Positions 1 through 9,646 of a DNA stretch of 64,000 nt are shown here, piece after piece (positions within the stretch are counted from its first letter, which is position 1; each line of letters begins with the position of its first letter). The notes beneath the pieces are model-generated. The model did not search any database, had not been told where the DNA came from, and worked only from the letters and a program-made list of their open reading frames with translations. This DNA is from Variovorax paradoxus (GTDB lineage Bacteria > Pseudomonadota > Gammaproteobacteria > Burkholderiales > Burkholderiaceae_C), in NCBI RefSeq assembly GCF_902712855.1, contig NZ_LR743507.1, forward strand, positions 3,024,001 to 3,088,000, written 5' to 3'. Both the position numbers and the translations under genes were made by a program.

Positions 1-1246
1 CGCTGGCCGCCATCAGCGGCAGCATGACCTGGTAGCTCAGCGTCATCTCGAAGATCATCAGGATCGCCATCAGCGGTGCCTGTGTGGCGCCTGCCAGGAA
101 GGCGCCCATGCCGACGATGGCGTAGGCGAACGGCGCCGAAGTGGCCGCGGGCCACAGCGCCTGCACGCCCTGGCCGAACAGCGCGCCGACCATGCATCCG
201 AAGAACAGCGCCGGCGTGAACACCCCGCCCACAGCGCCCGATCCGGCCGTGGCTAGCGTGGCCGCGACCTTGGCGACCAGCACCATCGCGATGAGCGCCC
301 ACGGCCATGGCGTGTGCAGCACGCCGTTGACGATGCTGTAGCCGTTGCCCCACACCTCGGGCATCGGCACCGAGATCGCGCCCATCACCAGCCCGCCCAG
401 CGCCAGCCGCCACGGCAGCGCCAGCGGCAGCCGCGAGAACGCCGCGCGGCTGCCCTGCAGCGCACGCAGGAAGCCGACCGCCGCAAAGCCCAGCAGCACG
501 CCCAGCACGCAGAACAACGCGACCTCGGTGCCGTGGATTTCCGGGAACGCCGGCATCCTGTAGGGTGGCTGGTAGCCCGGCAGCGCCCGCATCGCGACGT
601 TGGCGACCACCGAGGCGATGATGATCGGGCCCACGCTTTCCATCGCGATCGAGCCCAGCACGATCTCCGCCACGAAGAAGGCGCCGGCGATCGGTGCGTT
701 GTAGGCCGCGGTCAGGCCCGCCGCCGCGCCGCAGGCCACCAGCAGCCGCAGCCGCTCCGCCGGAAAGCGGAACACCCGCCCCAGGAGCGACGCCGCCAGC
801 GCGGCGAGCTGCACCATCGAGCCTTCGCGCCCGATCGAGCCGCCGCTGCCGATGCTGACCAGCGACGACGCGCTGCGCACCAGCGTCTGCGCGACCGGGA
901 TGCGCCCGTCGCCGAGCACGATGGCTTCCATGTAGTCGGACGTGGCGCTGCGCACCGCCACGCGCTTCGCCAGCACCAGCAGTCCACCCGCCACCAGCCC
1001 GCCCAGCGCAGGGCAGGCAATGCGTGCCCACCACGGCAGGTTCCTGGCCATGGCCACCAGGCCGTCGCCCGGGCCGAGCACCAGGTGTTCGAAGTGATAG
1101 AGCGCCGCGCGGAACAGCTCGGTGGCCAGCGTGCCCAGCAGCCCCGCGACGATCGACCACAGCAGCATCGATTGCCAGCCGGAAACACCAAGGACGCGTT
1201 GCAGCGCCGAACGAAGATTCAGGAAAACCGTGGCGGGCCGCATCAT
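1..1246 (-). CDS. ClC-family chloride channel/transporter (C-terminus beyond window)
   Basis: Reading the minus strand from ATG at 1246 (a second ATG follows at once) gives 415 open codons running off the window start, so the C-terminus is missing. The chain is very hydrophobic and carries the three ClC selectivity-filter segments: GSGGS near residues 133-137, GREGS at 139-143 with the gating glutamate E141, and GGVFTP near 338-343. The helix after YNAPIAG reads FVAEIV: the residue equivalent to E202 of E. coli ClC-ec1 is kept (E194), but the proton glutamate E203 is isoleucine (I195, codon 664-662). Family knowledge says this position is Glu in most H+/Cl- exchangers and hydrophobic in ClC-0/ClC-1 channels. 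It is divergent from the B12 operon and probably unrelated to it. Confidence 0.93.
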   Translation of the reverse strand, partial: MMRPATVFLNLRSALQRVLGVSGWQSMLLWSIVAGLLGTLATELFRAALYHFEHLVLGPGDGLVAMARNLPWWARIACPALGGLVAGGLLVLAKRVAVRSATSDYMEAIVLGDGRIPVAQTLVRSASSLVSIGSGGSIGREGSMVQLAALAASLLGRVFRFPAERLRLLVACGAAAGLTAAYNAPIAGAFFVAEIVLGSIAMESVGPIIIASVVANVAMRALPGYQPPYRMPAFPEIHGTEVALFCVLGVLLGFAAVGFLRALQGSRAAFSRLPLALPWRLALGGLVMGAISVPMPEVWGNGYSIVNGVLHTPWPWALIAMVLVAKVAATLATAGSGAVGGVFTPALFFGCMVGALFGQGVQALWPAATSAPFAYAIVGMGAFLAGATQAPLMAILMIFEMTLSYQVMLPLMAAS

Positions 1247-1309
1247 GGGCAGCGATGTTAGCGGCGGGCGTGCCTTCCTCGCCTCTCCTCCAGAGAAGAA
1301 GGAAAAGGC

Positions 1310-1403
1310 CAGGAACACCGGGGAACCGGCTTCGCCGGGCCTCCGGTGTTGTCCCCGGCAGGGGGAAGCAGAAGCGACACGAAGTGCGCGAAGCCTGGGG
1401 GCG
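1310..1403 (-). repeat. Dispersed intergenic repeat, copy A
   Basis: This stretch of about 94 bp is closely similar, in inverted orientation, to 23600-23692. Shared blocks include AGGAACACCG, GGAACCGGCTT, GCCGG, GGTGTTG, AGGGGG, ACACGAAGTG and AGCCTGGGGG in the same order. It lies between the ClC gene and the riboswitch and contains no plausible gene. It looks like one member of a genome-dispersed palindromic intergenic element; only two copies are visible here. Confidence 0.7.
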
Positions 1404-1431
1404 AGCCAGGTCCAGCGCATAAAATCCCGGC

Positions 1432-1665
1432 CGTTGGTGCTCGCGCCGTGGTTCGCACGGCGCAGTTCAACGGGAAGCAGGAGTGGACGCCCCCGATTCG
1501 CATCGGGACCCGGCCGAAGCCGCCTGCGCTGCCCCCGCAACGGTCAAGCAGACGGCGCCGAAAGGCGCCAACCCCTTTCCATCGAAGCCACTGGGTGCCC
1601 TGAAACAGGCACCTGGGAAGGCGGCGAGGGGCCGTTCTGCCAGCCCGGATACCGGCCAACAAGGC
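1432..1665 (+). promoter_or_regulatory. Cobalamin (B12) riboswitch upstream of btuB
   Basis: Several conserved pieces of the adenosylcobalamin riboswitch occur in order: TTCAACGGGAAGCAGG at 1467-1482, the core GCTGCCCCCGCAACGGT at 1528-1544, GCCACTG at 1587-1593, a hairpin GGTGCC-CTGAAACA-GGCACC, TGGGAAGGC, and the B12 box CCAGCCCGGATACCGGCC at 1640-1657. Boundaries are approximate. The following 110 nt before btuB (GC-rich, GGCGGGGAGGCCGGCGAGG near 1728-1745) would be the expression platform. By family knowledge, bound coenzyme B12 shuts off expression of uptake and salvage genes. The whole btuB-cobD gene run lies downstream without a clear internal terminator. Confidence 0.95.
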
Positions 1666-1772
1666 GGCTGCCGCATGCATCGACGCATCCTGTCGGGCAC
1701 GAGGCAGCCATGGCGCCCCGCAGCGCCGGCGGGGAGGCCGGCGAGGGGCATTGACGTTCGCTCGCTTCATTC

Positions 1773-3689
1773 ATGATTTCCCACGTTTGCATCTCACGCG
1801 GCCGCGCTCCTGCGCGCCGTCTCCGTTTCGCCTGCCTGCCGCTGGCGCTGGCCTCTGCCTTCGGCGGCCTGGCGCACGCCCAGGAAGCGCCCAAACTCGG
1901 CGAAACGGTGGTCACCGCCAACCGCACGCCGCAGGCGCTGTCGGAGCTGGTGGGCGACGTGTCCATCGTCGACCGCCAGGCCATCGAGCGCAGCGGCGCG
2001 ACCGGCGTGGCCGATGTGCTCTCGCGCCTGCCGGGCATCGAGATCACGCGCAACGGCGGCGTGGGCAACACCACCAGCCTGTTCATCCGTGGCGCCGAGA
2101 CGCGCTTCACCGCGGTCTATCTCGACGGCGTGCGCATCGACTCGCAGTCCACCGGTGGCGCCGGCTGGGAAGGCATTCCGCTCGCACAGATCGACCGCAT
2201 CGAAGTGCTGCGCGGCCCGGCTGCCGCGGTGTACGGCTCGGACGCCGTGGGTGGCGTGATCCAGCTGTTCACCCGGCGGGGCGAGGAGGGCGTCTCTCCT
2301 TACGCCGGCGTCGGCATCGGCAGCAAGGGCCTGCGCAAGATCGAAGGCGGCGTGAGCGGCAAGTCGGGCCTGTTCGACTACTCGTTCGGCGTCTCGCACG
2401 AGGAAAGCAAGGGCTTCAACGTCCAGCCCGTCGACAAGCGCACCCCGAGCAAGGACGGCTTCACCAGCCCCGACCGCGACGGCTACCGCAGCACCTCCGG
2501 CAACGCCAGGCTCGGCTTCCAGATCACGCCCAACCAGCGCATCGAGGCCACGCTGCTGAGCAGCGACATCAACGCAGGCTACGACGCCACGGTGTCGTAC
2601 CGCACCAGGCTGCCGATCCTGTTCGCCAACGACATCTCGAACAACACGCTGCGCACCGCCGGCCTGACCTGGTCGGCCAAGTGGAACGACGTGTACAGCA
2701 CGCGCGTGCAGGTGACCGATTCGCAGTCGGTCTACAAGACGCAGCCTTCGTTCTACCGCACCGAGACGAACCTGCGCGGCTACCTGTTCCAGAACGAGTT
2801 CCGCTTCGGCCCCCACCTGGTCACCGCCACCTTCGAGCGCCGGGAGGACGCGCTCGAGAACGCGCCCACCACGTCGTCGAAGCTGCTGTCGCGCGACCGC
2901 GCGCAGGACGCCATCTCGCTGGGCTACGGCTTCGTCCAGGGCCCGCACTCGCTGCAGCTGCATGTGCGCCACGACGACGACAGCGAGTTTGGCGGTAAGA
3001 CCACCGGCAGCGCGGCCTACGGCTACGCCATCACGCCGTCGCTGCGGGTCACGGCCTCGGCCGGTACCGCCTTCCGCGTGCCGACGCTGTACCAGCGCTT
3101 CAGCGAATACGGCCTGGCCACGCTCAAGCCGGAGTCGAGCCGCAATGCCGAGCTCGGCCTGCAGTACACCGACGGCGGCACGCAGGCGGGCATCGTGGTC
3201 TACAACAACCGCGTGCAGAACCTGATCGTGTTCGACGGCACCGCCAAAGGCTGCGCCTCGTCGTTCGGCTGCTATTCGAGCACTGCGCGCGCGCGCTACC
3301 AGGGCGTCACGCTGTCCGGCAGCCAGCGCTTCGGCGACGTCACGCTGCGCGCCTCGCTCGACTACCAGGACCCGCGCGACCTCGCCACCGACCACCTGCT
3401 GGCACGCCGTGCGCAGCGCCACGGCGTGCTCGGTGCCGACTGGCGCGTGGCGGGCTGGACGCTGGGCGCCGAGGTGCAGTCGTCGAGCAAGCGCTACGAC
3501 GATGCGGCCAACACCGTCAAGCTTGGCGGCTACACCTTGCTGAACCTGTCGGCCAGCACCAGGCTCACGCGCGACCTGAACCTGGTGGCGCGCGTCGACA
3601 ATGTGGGCAACAAGGACTACCAGTTCGCGCGGCTGTACGCCAATGCAGGCCGCACCGCGTACGTCGGCCTCAAGTGGACGCCTCACTGA
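1773..3689 (+). CDS. btuB: TonB-dependent vitamin B12 outer-membrane receptor BtuB
   Basis: A protein of 638 residues with a signal peptide ending near AHAQ (residue 36), a TonB box at GETVVTANR, and a plug domain with the usual IERSGATGVADVLSRLPG and RIEVLRGPAAAVYGSDAVGG segments, followed by a C-terminal barrel ending GLKWTPH. It imports cobalamin and other corrinoids across the outer membrane using TonB energy. BtuB identity rests on the cobalamin riboswitch upstream and the btuFCD genes downstream; the fold alone would not separate it from other TonB receptors. An in-frame stop at 1752-1754 makes ATG 1773 the first usable start, although no good ribosome binding site precedes it. The 3' end overlaps cobB by 16 nt. 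Confidence 0.95.
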   Translation: MISHVCISRGRAPARRLRFACLPLALASAFGGLAHAQEAPKLGETVVTANRTPQALSELVGDVSIVDRQAIERSGATGVADVLSRLPGIEITRNGGVGNTTSLFIRGAETRFTAVYLDGVRIDSQSTGGAGWEGIPLAQIDRIEVLRGPAAAVYGSDAVGGVIQLFTRRGEEGVSPYAGVGIGSKGLRKIEGGVSGKSGLFDYSFGVSHEESKGFNVQPVDKRTPSKDGFTSPDRDGYRSTSGNARLGFQITPNQRIEATLLSSDINAGYDATVSYRTRLPILFANDISNNTLRTAGLTWSAKWNDVYSTRVQVTDSQSVYKTQPSFYRTETNLRGYLFQNEFRFGPHLVTATFERREDALENAPTTSSKLLSRDRAQDAISLGYGFVQGPHSLQLHVRHDDDSEFGGKTTGSAAYGYAITPSLRVTASAGTAFRVPTLYQRFSEYGLATLKPESSRNAELGLQYTDGGTQAGIVVYNNRVQNLIVFDGTAKGCASSFGCYSSTARARYQGVTLSGSQRFGDVTLRASLDYQDPRDLATDHLLARRAQRHGVLGADWRVAGWTLGAEVQSSSKRYDDAANTVKLGGYTLLNLSASTRLTRDLNLVARVDNVGNKDYQFARLYANAGRTAYVGLKWTPH

Positions 3690-5095
3690 CCCCATCCCCG
3701 CAAACGAACGGCACCGGCGCCACCTGCGCCGCGGTGCTGGTGGCCGCGCCCGCTTCCGGGCAGGGCAAGACCACCGTCGCCGCCGCGCTCGCGCGGCTTC
3801 ACGCGCGCCAGGGCCGGCGCGTGCGCGCCTTCAAGTGCGGCCCCGACTTCCTCGATCCGCACTGGCTCGCGCAGGCCACCGGCGCGCCGGTGCACTCGCT
3901 CGACCTGTGGATGACCGGCGAGGCCGACTGCCGCGCGCGCCTGCGCGAAGCGGCGGCCTGCTGCGACCTGCTGATCGTCGAGGGCGTGATGGGCCTGTTC
4001 GACGGCACGCCAAGCGCGGCCGACCTGGCCGGGCGCTTCGGCCTGCCGGTGCTCGCCGTGATCGACGCGCATGCCATGGCCGGCACCTTCGGCGCGCTGG
4101 CCTTCGGACTGCAGAACTTCCGCCCCGGCCTGCCGTGGGCGGGCGTGCTGGCCAACCGCGTCGGCAGCGAGCGGCATGCGGGCATGCTGCAGGAGGCACT
4201 TCGCGATCCGTCGCAGTGGCTCGGCGCCTTGCCGCGCGACGCCGGCTTCACGCTGCCCGAGCGGCATCTGGGGCTCGTGGGTGCGAACGAACTCGGCGAT
4301 GCGATGGCGCGGCTCGATGCCGTGGCCGACGTGCTGGCGGCCACGCCGCTGGGACGGATGCAGCCCGCGCAGCTGCCGCAGGTCTGCTTCGAAGCTGCCG
4401 GAACCGAAGCCGGGTCGGAAGCCGGAACCGCTGGCGCCACGCCACGCCTCCTCGCAGGCCGCACCATCGCCATCGCGCGCGACGCGGCGTTCTCGTTCAT
4501 CTACCCCGCGAATCTCGATGTGCTCACGTCGCTGGGCGCGCGGCTTTCCTTTTTCTCGCCGCTCGCGGGCGACGGCCTGCCGGCCTGCGATGCGGTCTGG
4601 CTGCCCGGCGGTTATCCCGAACTGCATGCCGGGACGCTCGCCGGCTGCGTGGTGCTGCGCGACGCCTTGGCCGCGCACGTCGCGGCGGGCAGGCCGGTAT
4701 GGGCCGAGTGCGGCGGCATGATGGCGCTGTTCGACGAGCTCGCCACGCACGACGCCGCGCAGGTCCATCGCCTCTGGGGCCTGCTGCCGGGCCGCGTGAC
4801 GATGCAGAAGCGCCTGGCCGGCCTCGGCCCGCAGCAGCTCGCGCTCGGCAATCACGTGTTGCGCGGCCACACCTTCCACTATTCGCTCTGCGACACGCCG
4901 CTGGTGCCGGCCGGCCGCACCGCGCGGCCGGGTGCGACGCAGCCCGTGGGCGCGCGCGGCGGCGAGGCGTTGTACGTGCACGGCCCGGTGCGCGCGAGCT
5001 ATTTCCATGCGTGGTTCGCGTCCAGCCTGGAAGCCACCGCGCGCCTTTTCGGCGCCACGCCCATCGAACTGGAAAGCCATGCCCCTGCCGAGTAA
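3674..5095 (+). CDS. cobB: Cobyrinate a,c-diamide synthase CobB/CbiA
   Basis: A protein of 473 residues. The N-terminal ATP-binding (BioD-like) domain has the P-loop APASGQGKTT near residue 25 and FKCGPDFLDP shortly after. The C-terminal class-I glutamine amidotransferase domain has WAECGGMM, whose cysteine is the nucleophile, and a late FHYS histidine region. It amidates the a and c side chains of cobyrinate (or hydrogenobyrinate) using glutamine and ATP. It starts 16 nt inside btuB and ends 17 nt inside cobU, so translation is probably coupled. Because no corrin-ring genes are seen here, it may serve salvage of incomplete corrinoids or a pathway encoded elsewhere. Confidence 0.95.
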   Translation: MDASLTPSPQTNGTGATCAAVLVAAPASGQGKTTVAAALARLHARQGRRVRAFKCGPDFLDPHWLAQATGAPVHSLDLWMTGEADCRARLREAAACCDLLIVEGVMGLFDGTPSAADLAGRFGLPVLAVIDAHAMAGTFGALAFGLQNFRPGLPWAGVLANRVGSERHAGMLQEALRDPSQWLGALPRDAGFTLPERHLGLVGANELGDAMARLDAVADVLAATPLGRMQPAQLPQVCFEAAGTEAGSEAGTAGATPRLLAGRTIAIARDAAFSFIYPANLDVLTSLGARLSFFSPLAGDGLPACDAVWLPGGYPELHAGTLAGCVVLRDALAAHVAAGRPVWAECGGMMALFDELATHDAAQVHRLWGLLPGRVTMQKRLAGLGPQQLALGNHVLRGHTFHYSLCDTPLVPAGRTARPGATQPVGARGGEALYVHGPVRASYFHAWFASSLEATARLFGATPIELESHAPAE

Positions 5096-5675
5096 GCCGA
5101 AGATCGCCGTGCACGAGTTCATCCTCGGCGGCCAGAAGAGCGGCAAATCGCGCCGCGGCGAGCAGCGCGCCATCGACTGGCTCGCCGGCTCGCCGCGCCA
5201 TCGCGCCGTGATGATCGCCACCGCGCAGGCCTACGACGACGAGATGCTCGAGCGCATCGTGCGCCACCAGGCCGACCGCGCCGAGCGCGTGCCCGGCATG
5301 CGCACCATCGAGGAGCCGATCGAGCTGGCGCGCGCCATCGTCACGCAGAGCACGCCCGAGACGCTGGTGGTGGTCGACTGCCTCACGCTCTGGCTCACCA
5401 ACCTGATGATGCCGATGCCCTGCGAGGACGCGCGCCCCGCCACGCGCACGCCGTCCGCGCACAGCGGCCTGCTGATGGTGGCCCTGCGCGAGGCGCCCGG
5501 GCCGGTGGTGCTGGTGGGCAACGAGATCGGACTGGGCGTGATCCCGATGGGCCGCGAGACGCGCGCGTTCGTCGACGCCCTCGGCCGGCTGAACCAGGAC
5601 GTGGCCGCCGCCTGCGACCGCGTCACGCTGATGGCCGCCGGCCTGCCCTTGACGCTGAAGGCGCCTGCCGCATGA
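5079..5675 (+). CDS. cobU: Adenosylcobinamide kinase / guanylyltransferase CobU/CobP
   Basis: A protein of 198 residues starting at ATG 5079, inside the end of cobB. The P-loop GGQKSGKS lies near residue 16; most relatives have GGARSGKS. Other family pieces are TAQAYDDEM, VVDCLTLWLTN and GNEIGLGVIPMGRETR. It phosphorylates adenosylcobinamide and converts it to adenosylcobinamide-GDP, the nucleotide-loop activation step used with CobS (31540-32334). The frame is open further upstream to 4932, but those codons are antisense-like cobB shadow. The stop overlaps the btuF start as ATGA. Confidence 0.95.
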   Translation: MPLPSKPKIAVHEFILGGQKSGKSRRGEQRAIDWLAGSPRHRAVMIATAQAYDDEMLERIVRHQADRAERVPGMRTIEEPIELARAIVTQSTPETLVVVDCLTLWLTNLMMPMPCEDARPATRTPSAHSGLLMVALREAPGPVVLVGNEIGLGVIPMGRETRAFVDALGRLNQDVAAACDRVTLMAAGLPLTLKAPAA

Positions 5676-6564
5676 ACCTCTTTCCCACGATCGCTTTTCA
5701 CATGCACGCCTTCCGCAGTTCTCTTGCCGCGCTGGGCCTGGCGCTGTGCGCCTTCGGCGCGCATGCCTTCGACGTGGTCGACGAGCGCGGCGTCGCTGTC
5801 AACCTGCCGCAGCCGCCGCAACGCATCGTCACGCTGCTGCCGTCGCTCAGCGAATCGGTCTGCGCGCTGGGCGCGTGCGACCGGCTGGTCGGCGTCGACC
5901 GCTATTCCAACTCGCCCGCGCAGCTGAAGGCGCTGCCGCAGCTCGGCGGCGGCATCGATCCCAACGTGGAGGCCATCGTCGCGCTCAAGCCCGACGCGGT
6001 GCTGCTGGCCAAGTCGTCGCGCGTCACGCAGCGGCTCGAGGCGCTCGGCCTGAAGGTGCTGGTGCTCGAACCCAAGAGCCACGCCGACGTGCGGCGCGTG
6101 CTCGACAAGCTCGACCAGGTGCTGGGCACGCACGAGGCGCCGAAGGTCTGGCGCGTGATCGACGCCGGCGTGTCGGCCGCCGCGCAGTCGCTGCCGGCCA
6201 GCGCGAAGGGGCTGCGCGTGTACTTCGAGGTCAACAGCACGCCGTATGCGGCGGGCGAGTCGTCGTTCATCGGCGAGACGCTGGCGCGGCTCGGCGTGAA
6301 GAACATCGTGCCGGCGTCGCTCGGCCCGTTTCCCAAGCTCAACCCCGAGTACGTGGTGCGCGCCAATCCCGACCTGATCATGGTCAGCGTGCGAAGCGCG
6401 CAGGGACTGGAGCAGCGCCCGGGATGGGGTGGCATCCGCGCGGTGCGCGAGGGCCGCATCTGCCGTTTCAGCGCCGAGGAATCCGACGTGCTGGTTCGTC
6501 CTGGTCCACGCATGGACGAGGCCGCGCGCCTGATGGCGCAGTGCCTCGGCGACAAGGGCAAGCG

Positions 6565-6568
<4 letters not shown>
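5672..6568 (+). CDS. btuF: Periplasmic cobalamin-binding protein BtuF
   Basis: A protein of 298 residues with a signal peptide ending AHA before FDVVDERG, then a type-III periplasmic-binding fold: RIVTLLPSLSESVCALGA, a DRLVGVDRYS loop, and EAIVALKPDAVL. It passes corrinoids from BtuB to BtuCD. The annotated start ATG 5672 overlaps the cobU stop by 4 nt. An internal ATG at 5702 gives a more compact signal peptide (MHAFRSSLAALGLALCAFG) and could be the true start. There is no lipobox cysteine, so the mature protein should be soluble. Confidence 0.93.
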
Positions 6569-7586
<1,018 letters not shown>

Positions 7587-7590
<4 letters not shown>

Positions 7591-8369
7591 GCGGCGGCAA
7601 GGTGCCGGCGCTCGAGGCGCGCCGCCTCGGCGCCACGCTGGGCGCCACAGCGGTGCTGCACGACATCGACCTGGCGCTGTCGGCCGCCCGCTGGACCAGC
7701 ATCGTCGGGCCCAACGGCGCAGGCAAGTCGACGCTGCTCAAGGCGATGGCCGGGCTGCTCGCGCACCGCGGCGAGGTGCGACTGTTCGGCGAGCCGCAGG
7801 CGAAGGTGCCGGCGCGCGTCCGTGCGCAGCGCCTGTCGTGGCTCGGCCAGAGCGGCACGGGCGAGGCCAGCGCCGACGACCTGATGGTCTACGACGTCGC
7901 GATGCTCGGCCGCCTGCCGCACCAGCGCTGGCTGGCCGCACCCGGCGCGGCCGACCGCGAGGCCGTGGAGTGCGCACTGCGCAGCACCCAGGCCTGGGAC
8001 TGGCGCGACCGCCCGCTGGGCCAGCTCTCGGGCGGCGAGCGCCAGCGCGTGCTGCTGGCGCGCGCGCTCGCGGTCGAGGCCGAGCTGCTGCTGATGGACG
8101 AGCCGCTCGCCAACCTCGACCCGCCGCACCAGGCCGACTGGATGCAGACCGTCCGCGCGCTCGTGGCCGGCGGCAGGACCGTGGTCAGCGTGCTGCACGA
8201 GCTGCCCATGGCGCTGGCCGCCGACGAACTGGTGGTGATGGACCACGGCCGCGTCGTGCACCACGGCGGCTGCAGCGACGCCGCCACCCATGCCGCGCTG
8301 GAGCAGGTGTTCGACCACCGCATCCGCGTGCACCGCGTGGCGGACCAGTGGATCGCGCTGCCCAGATAA
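7587..8369 (+). CDS. btuD: Cobalamin ABC transporter ATP-binding protein BtuD
   Basis: A protein of 260 residues with Walker A GPNGAGKST near residue 39, ABC signature LSGGERQRV near 147, Walker B LLLMDEP, the D-loop ANLDPP and switch histidine VLHELP. It is the ATPase that powers BtuC. The start ATG 7587 overlaps the btuC stop. A 21-nt gap holding AGGAACC leads into cobO, so the operon continues. Confidence 0.94.
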
Positions 8370-8390
8370 GAGAACACAGGAACCAATCCC

Positions 8391-8960
8391 ATGCAGATCG
8401 AAACACCCCCCAGCGAGAAACCCTACGAGAAGCCCGAGGGCGAGCGCCGCGGCATCGTCATCGTCAACACCGGCGACGGCAAGGGCAAGAGCACGGCCGC
8501 CTTCGGCCTCGCGCTGCGCGCGCACGGCCGCGGCAAGGCCGTGAAGGTCTACCAGTTCATGAAGGTGCCGACCGCGCGCTTCGGCGAGCACCGCATGTTC
8601 GAGCAGATCGGCATCCCGATTGAAGGGCTCGGCGACGGCTTCAGCTGGAAGAGCCAGGACCTCGAGCGTTCGGGCCAGCTCGCGCGCGACGGCTGGGAGA
8701 AGGCTCGTGCCGCCATCCTGTCGGGAGAATTCTTCCTGGTGGTGCTCGACGAGATCACCTATCCGCTCATCTACGGCTGGCTGCCGCTCGAAGGCGTGCT
8801 CGAGACGCTGCGCGCCCGGCCGAAGCACGTGCACGTGGCCATCACCGGCCGCCGCTGCCCGCCCGAGATCATCGAGCTGGCCGACACGGTGACCGAGATG
8901 ACGCTGGTCAAGCATGCCTTCAAGGCCGGCATTCCCGCGCAGCGCGGCATCGAGGACTGA
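8391..8960 (+). CDS. cobO: Cob(I)yrinic acid a,c-diamide adenosyltransferase CobO/BtuR
   Basis: A protein of 189 residues, the usual size for the CobA/CobO/BtuR family. The modified P-loop NTGDGKGKST is near residues 26-35, with KVYQFMK, VVLDEITYPL and HVAITGRRCP downstream. It transfers the adenosyl group of ATP to reduced cobalt, making the adenosylated corrinoid used by the later assembly steps. A ribosome binding site (CAGGAACC) lies 5-12 nt before ATG 8391. bluB begins 5 nt after its stop. Confidence 0.96.
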   Translation: MQIETPPSEKPYEKPEGERRGIVIVNTGDGKGKSTAAFGLALRAHGRGKAVKVYQFMKVPTARFGEHRMFEQIGIPIEGLGDGFSWKSQDLERSGQLARDGWEKARAAILSGEFFLVVLDEITYPLIYGWLPLEGVLETLRARPKHVHVAITGRRCPPEIIELADTVTEMTLVKHAFKAGIPAQRGIED

Positions 8961-8965
8961 ACCCG

Positions 8966-9646
8966 ATGGCGCATGCGTTCGAGGCCGGCGAGGCCAAAGG
9001 CGTCTACCGCGCCATCCACGAGCGGCGCGACATGCGCCACTTCGCGGGCGGGCGGGTGGAGCCCGAGGTGCTGCGCCGGCTGCTCGATGCGGCGCACCAC
9101 GCGCCCAGCGTCGGCTTCATGCAGCCCTGGCGCTTCATCCGCATCCGGGGCGAGGCGCTGCGCGGGCAGCTCCATCGCGTGGTCGAGCAGGAGCGCGTGC
9201 ACACCGCGCGCGCCCTGGGCGAGCGCGAGGACGAGTTCATGCGGCTCAAGGTGCAAGGCCTGCTCGACGCCGCCGAGCTGCTGGCGGTGACGCTGGCCGA
9301 CGGCCGCGAGAAGCACGTGTTCGGCCGCCGCACCCTGCCGCAGATGGACCTGGCCTCGGCTTCGTGCGCCATCCAGAACCTGTGGCTCGCGGCGCGCGCG
9401 GAAGGGCTGGGCATGGGTTGGGTGTCGCTGTTCGACCCTGCCGAGGTGGCGGTGCTGCTCGGCCTGCCCGAAGGCGCCGAGCCCATCGCGCTGCTGTGCC
9501 TGGGCCCGGTGCACGGGTTCTACGAGGAGCCCATGCTGCAGCGCGAGCGCTGGGCGAAGCGCGAACCGCTCGCCTCGCTGGTGTTCGACGAAGGCTGGGG
9601 CCGGCCTTCGGACCTGTTCGACCGTTCTTCCGCTGGAGCTTCCTGA
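8966..9646 (+). CDS. bluB: 5,6-dimethylbenzimidazole synthase BluB
   Basis: A protein of 226 residues of the nitroreductase-like flavin family with BluB hallmarks: ERRDMRHFAGG near the N-terminus, HHAPSVGFMQPWRFIRI, and ASASCAIQNLWLAARAEGLG followed by MGWVSLFDP. It fragments reduced FMN with oxygen to make the lower ligand of B12. Its presence says that this bacterium can make true cobalamin and lives with oxygen. The lower base is activated by CobT at 30484-31533. The stop overlaps the next start by one base (TGATG). Confidence 0.96.
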   Translation: MAHAFEAGEAKGVYRAIHERRDMRHFAGGRVEPEVLRRLLDAAHHAPSVGFMQPWRFIRIRGEALRGQLHRVVEQERVHTARALGEREDEFMRLKVQGLLDAAELLAVTLADGREKHVFGRRTLPQMDLASASCAIQNLWLAARAEGLGMGWVSLFDPAEVAVLLGLPEGAEPIALLCLGPVHGFYEEPMLQRERWAKREPLASLVFDEGWGRPSDLFDRSSAGAS

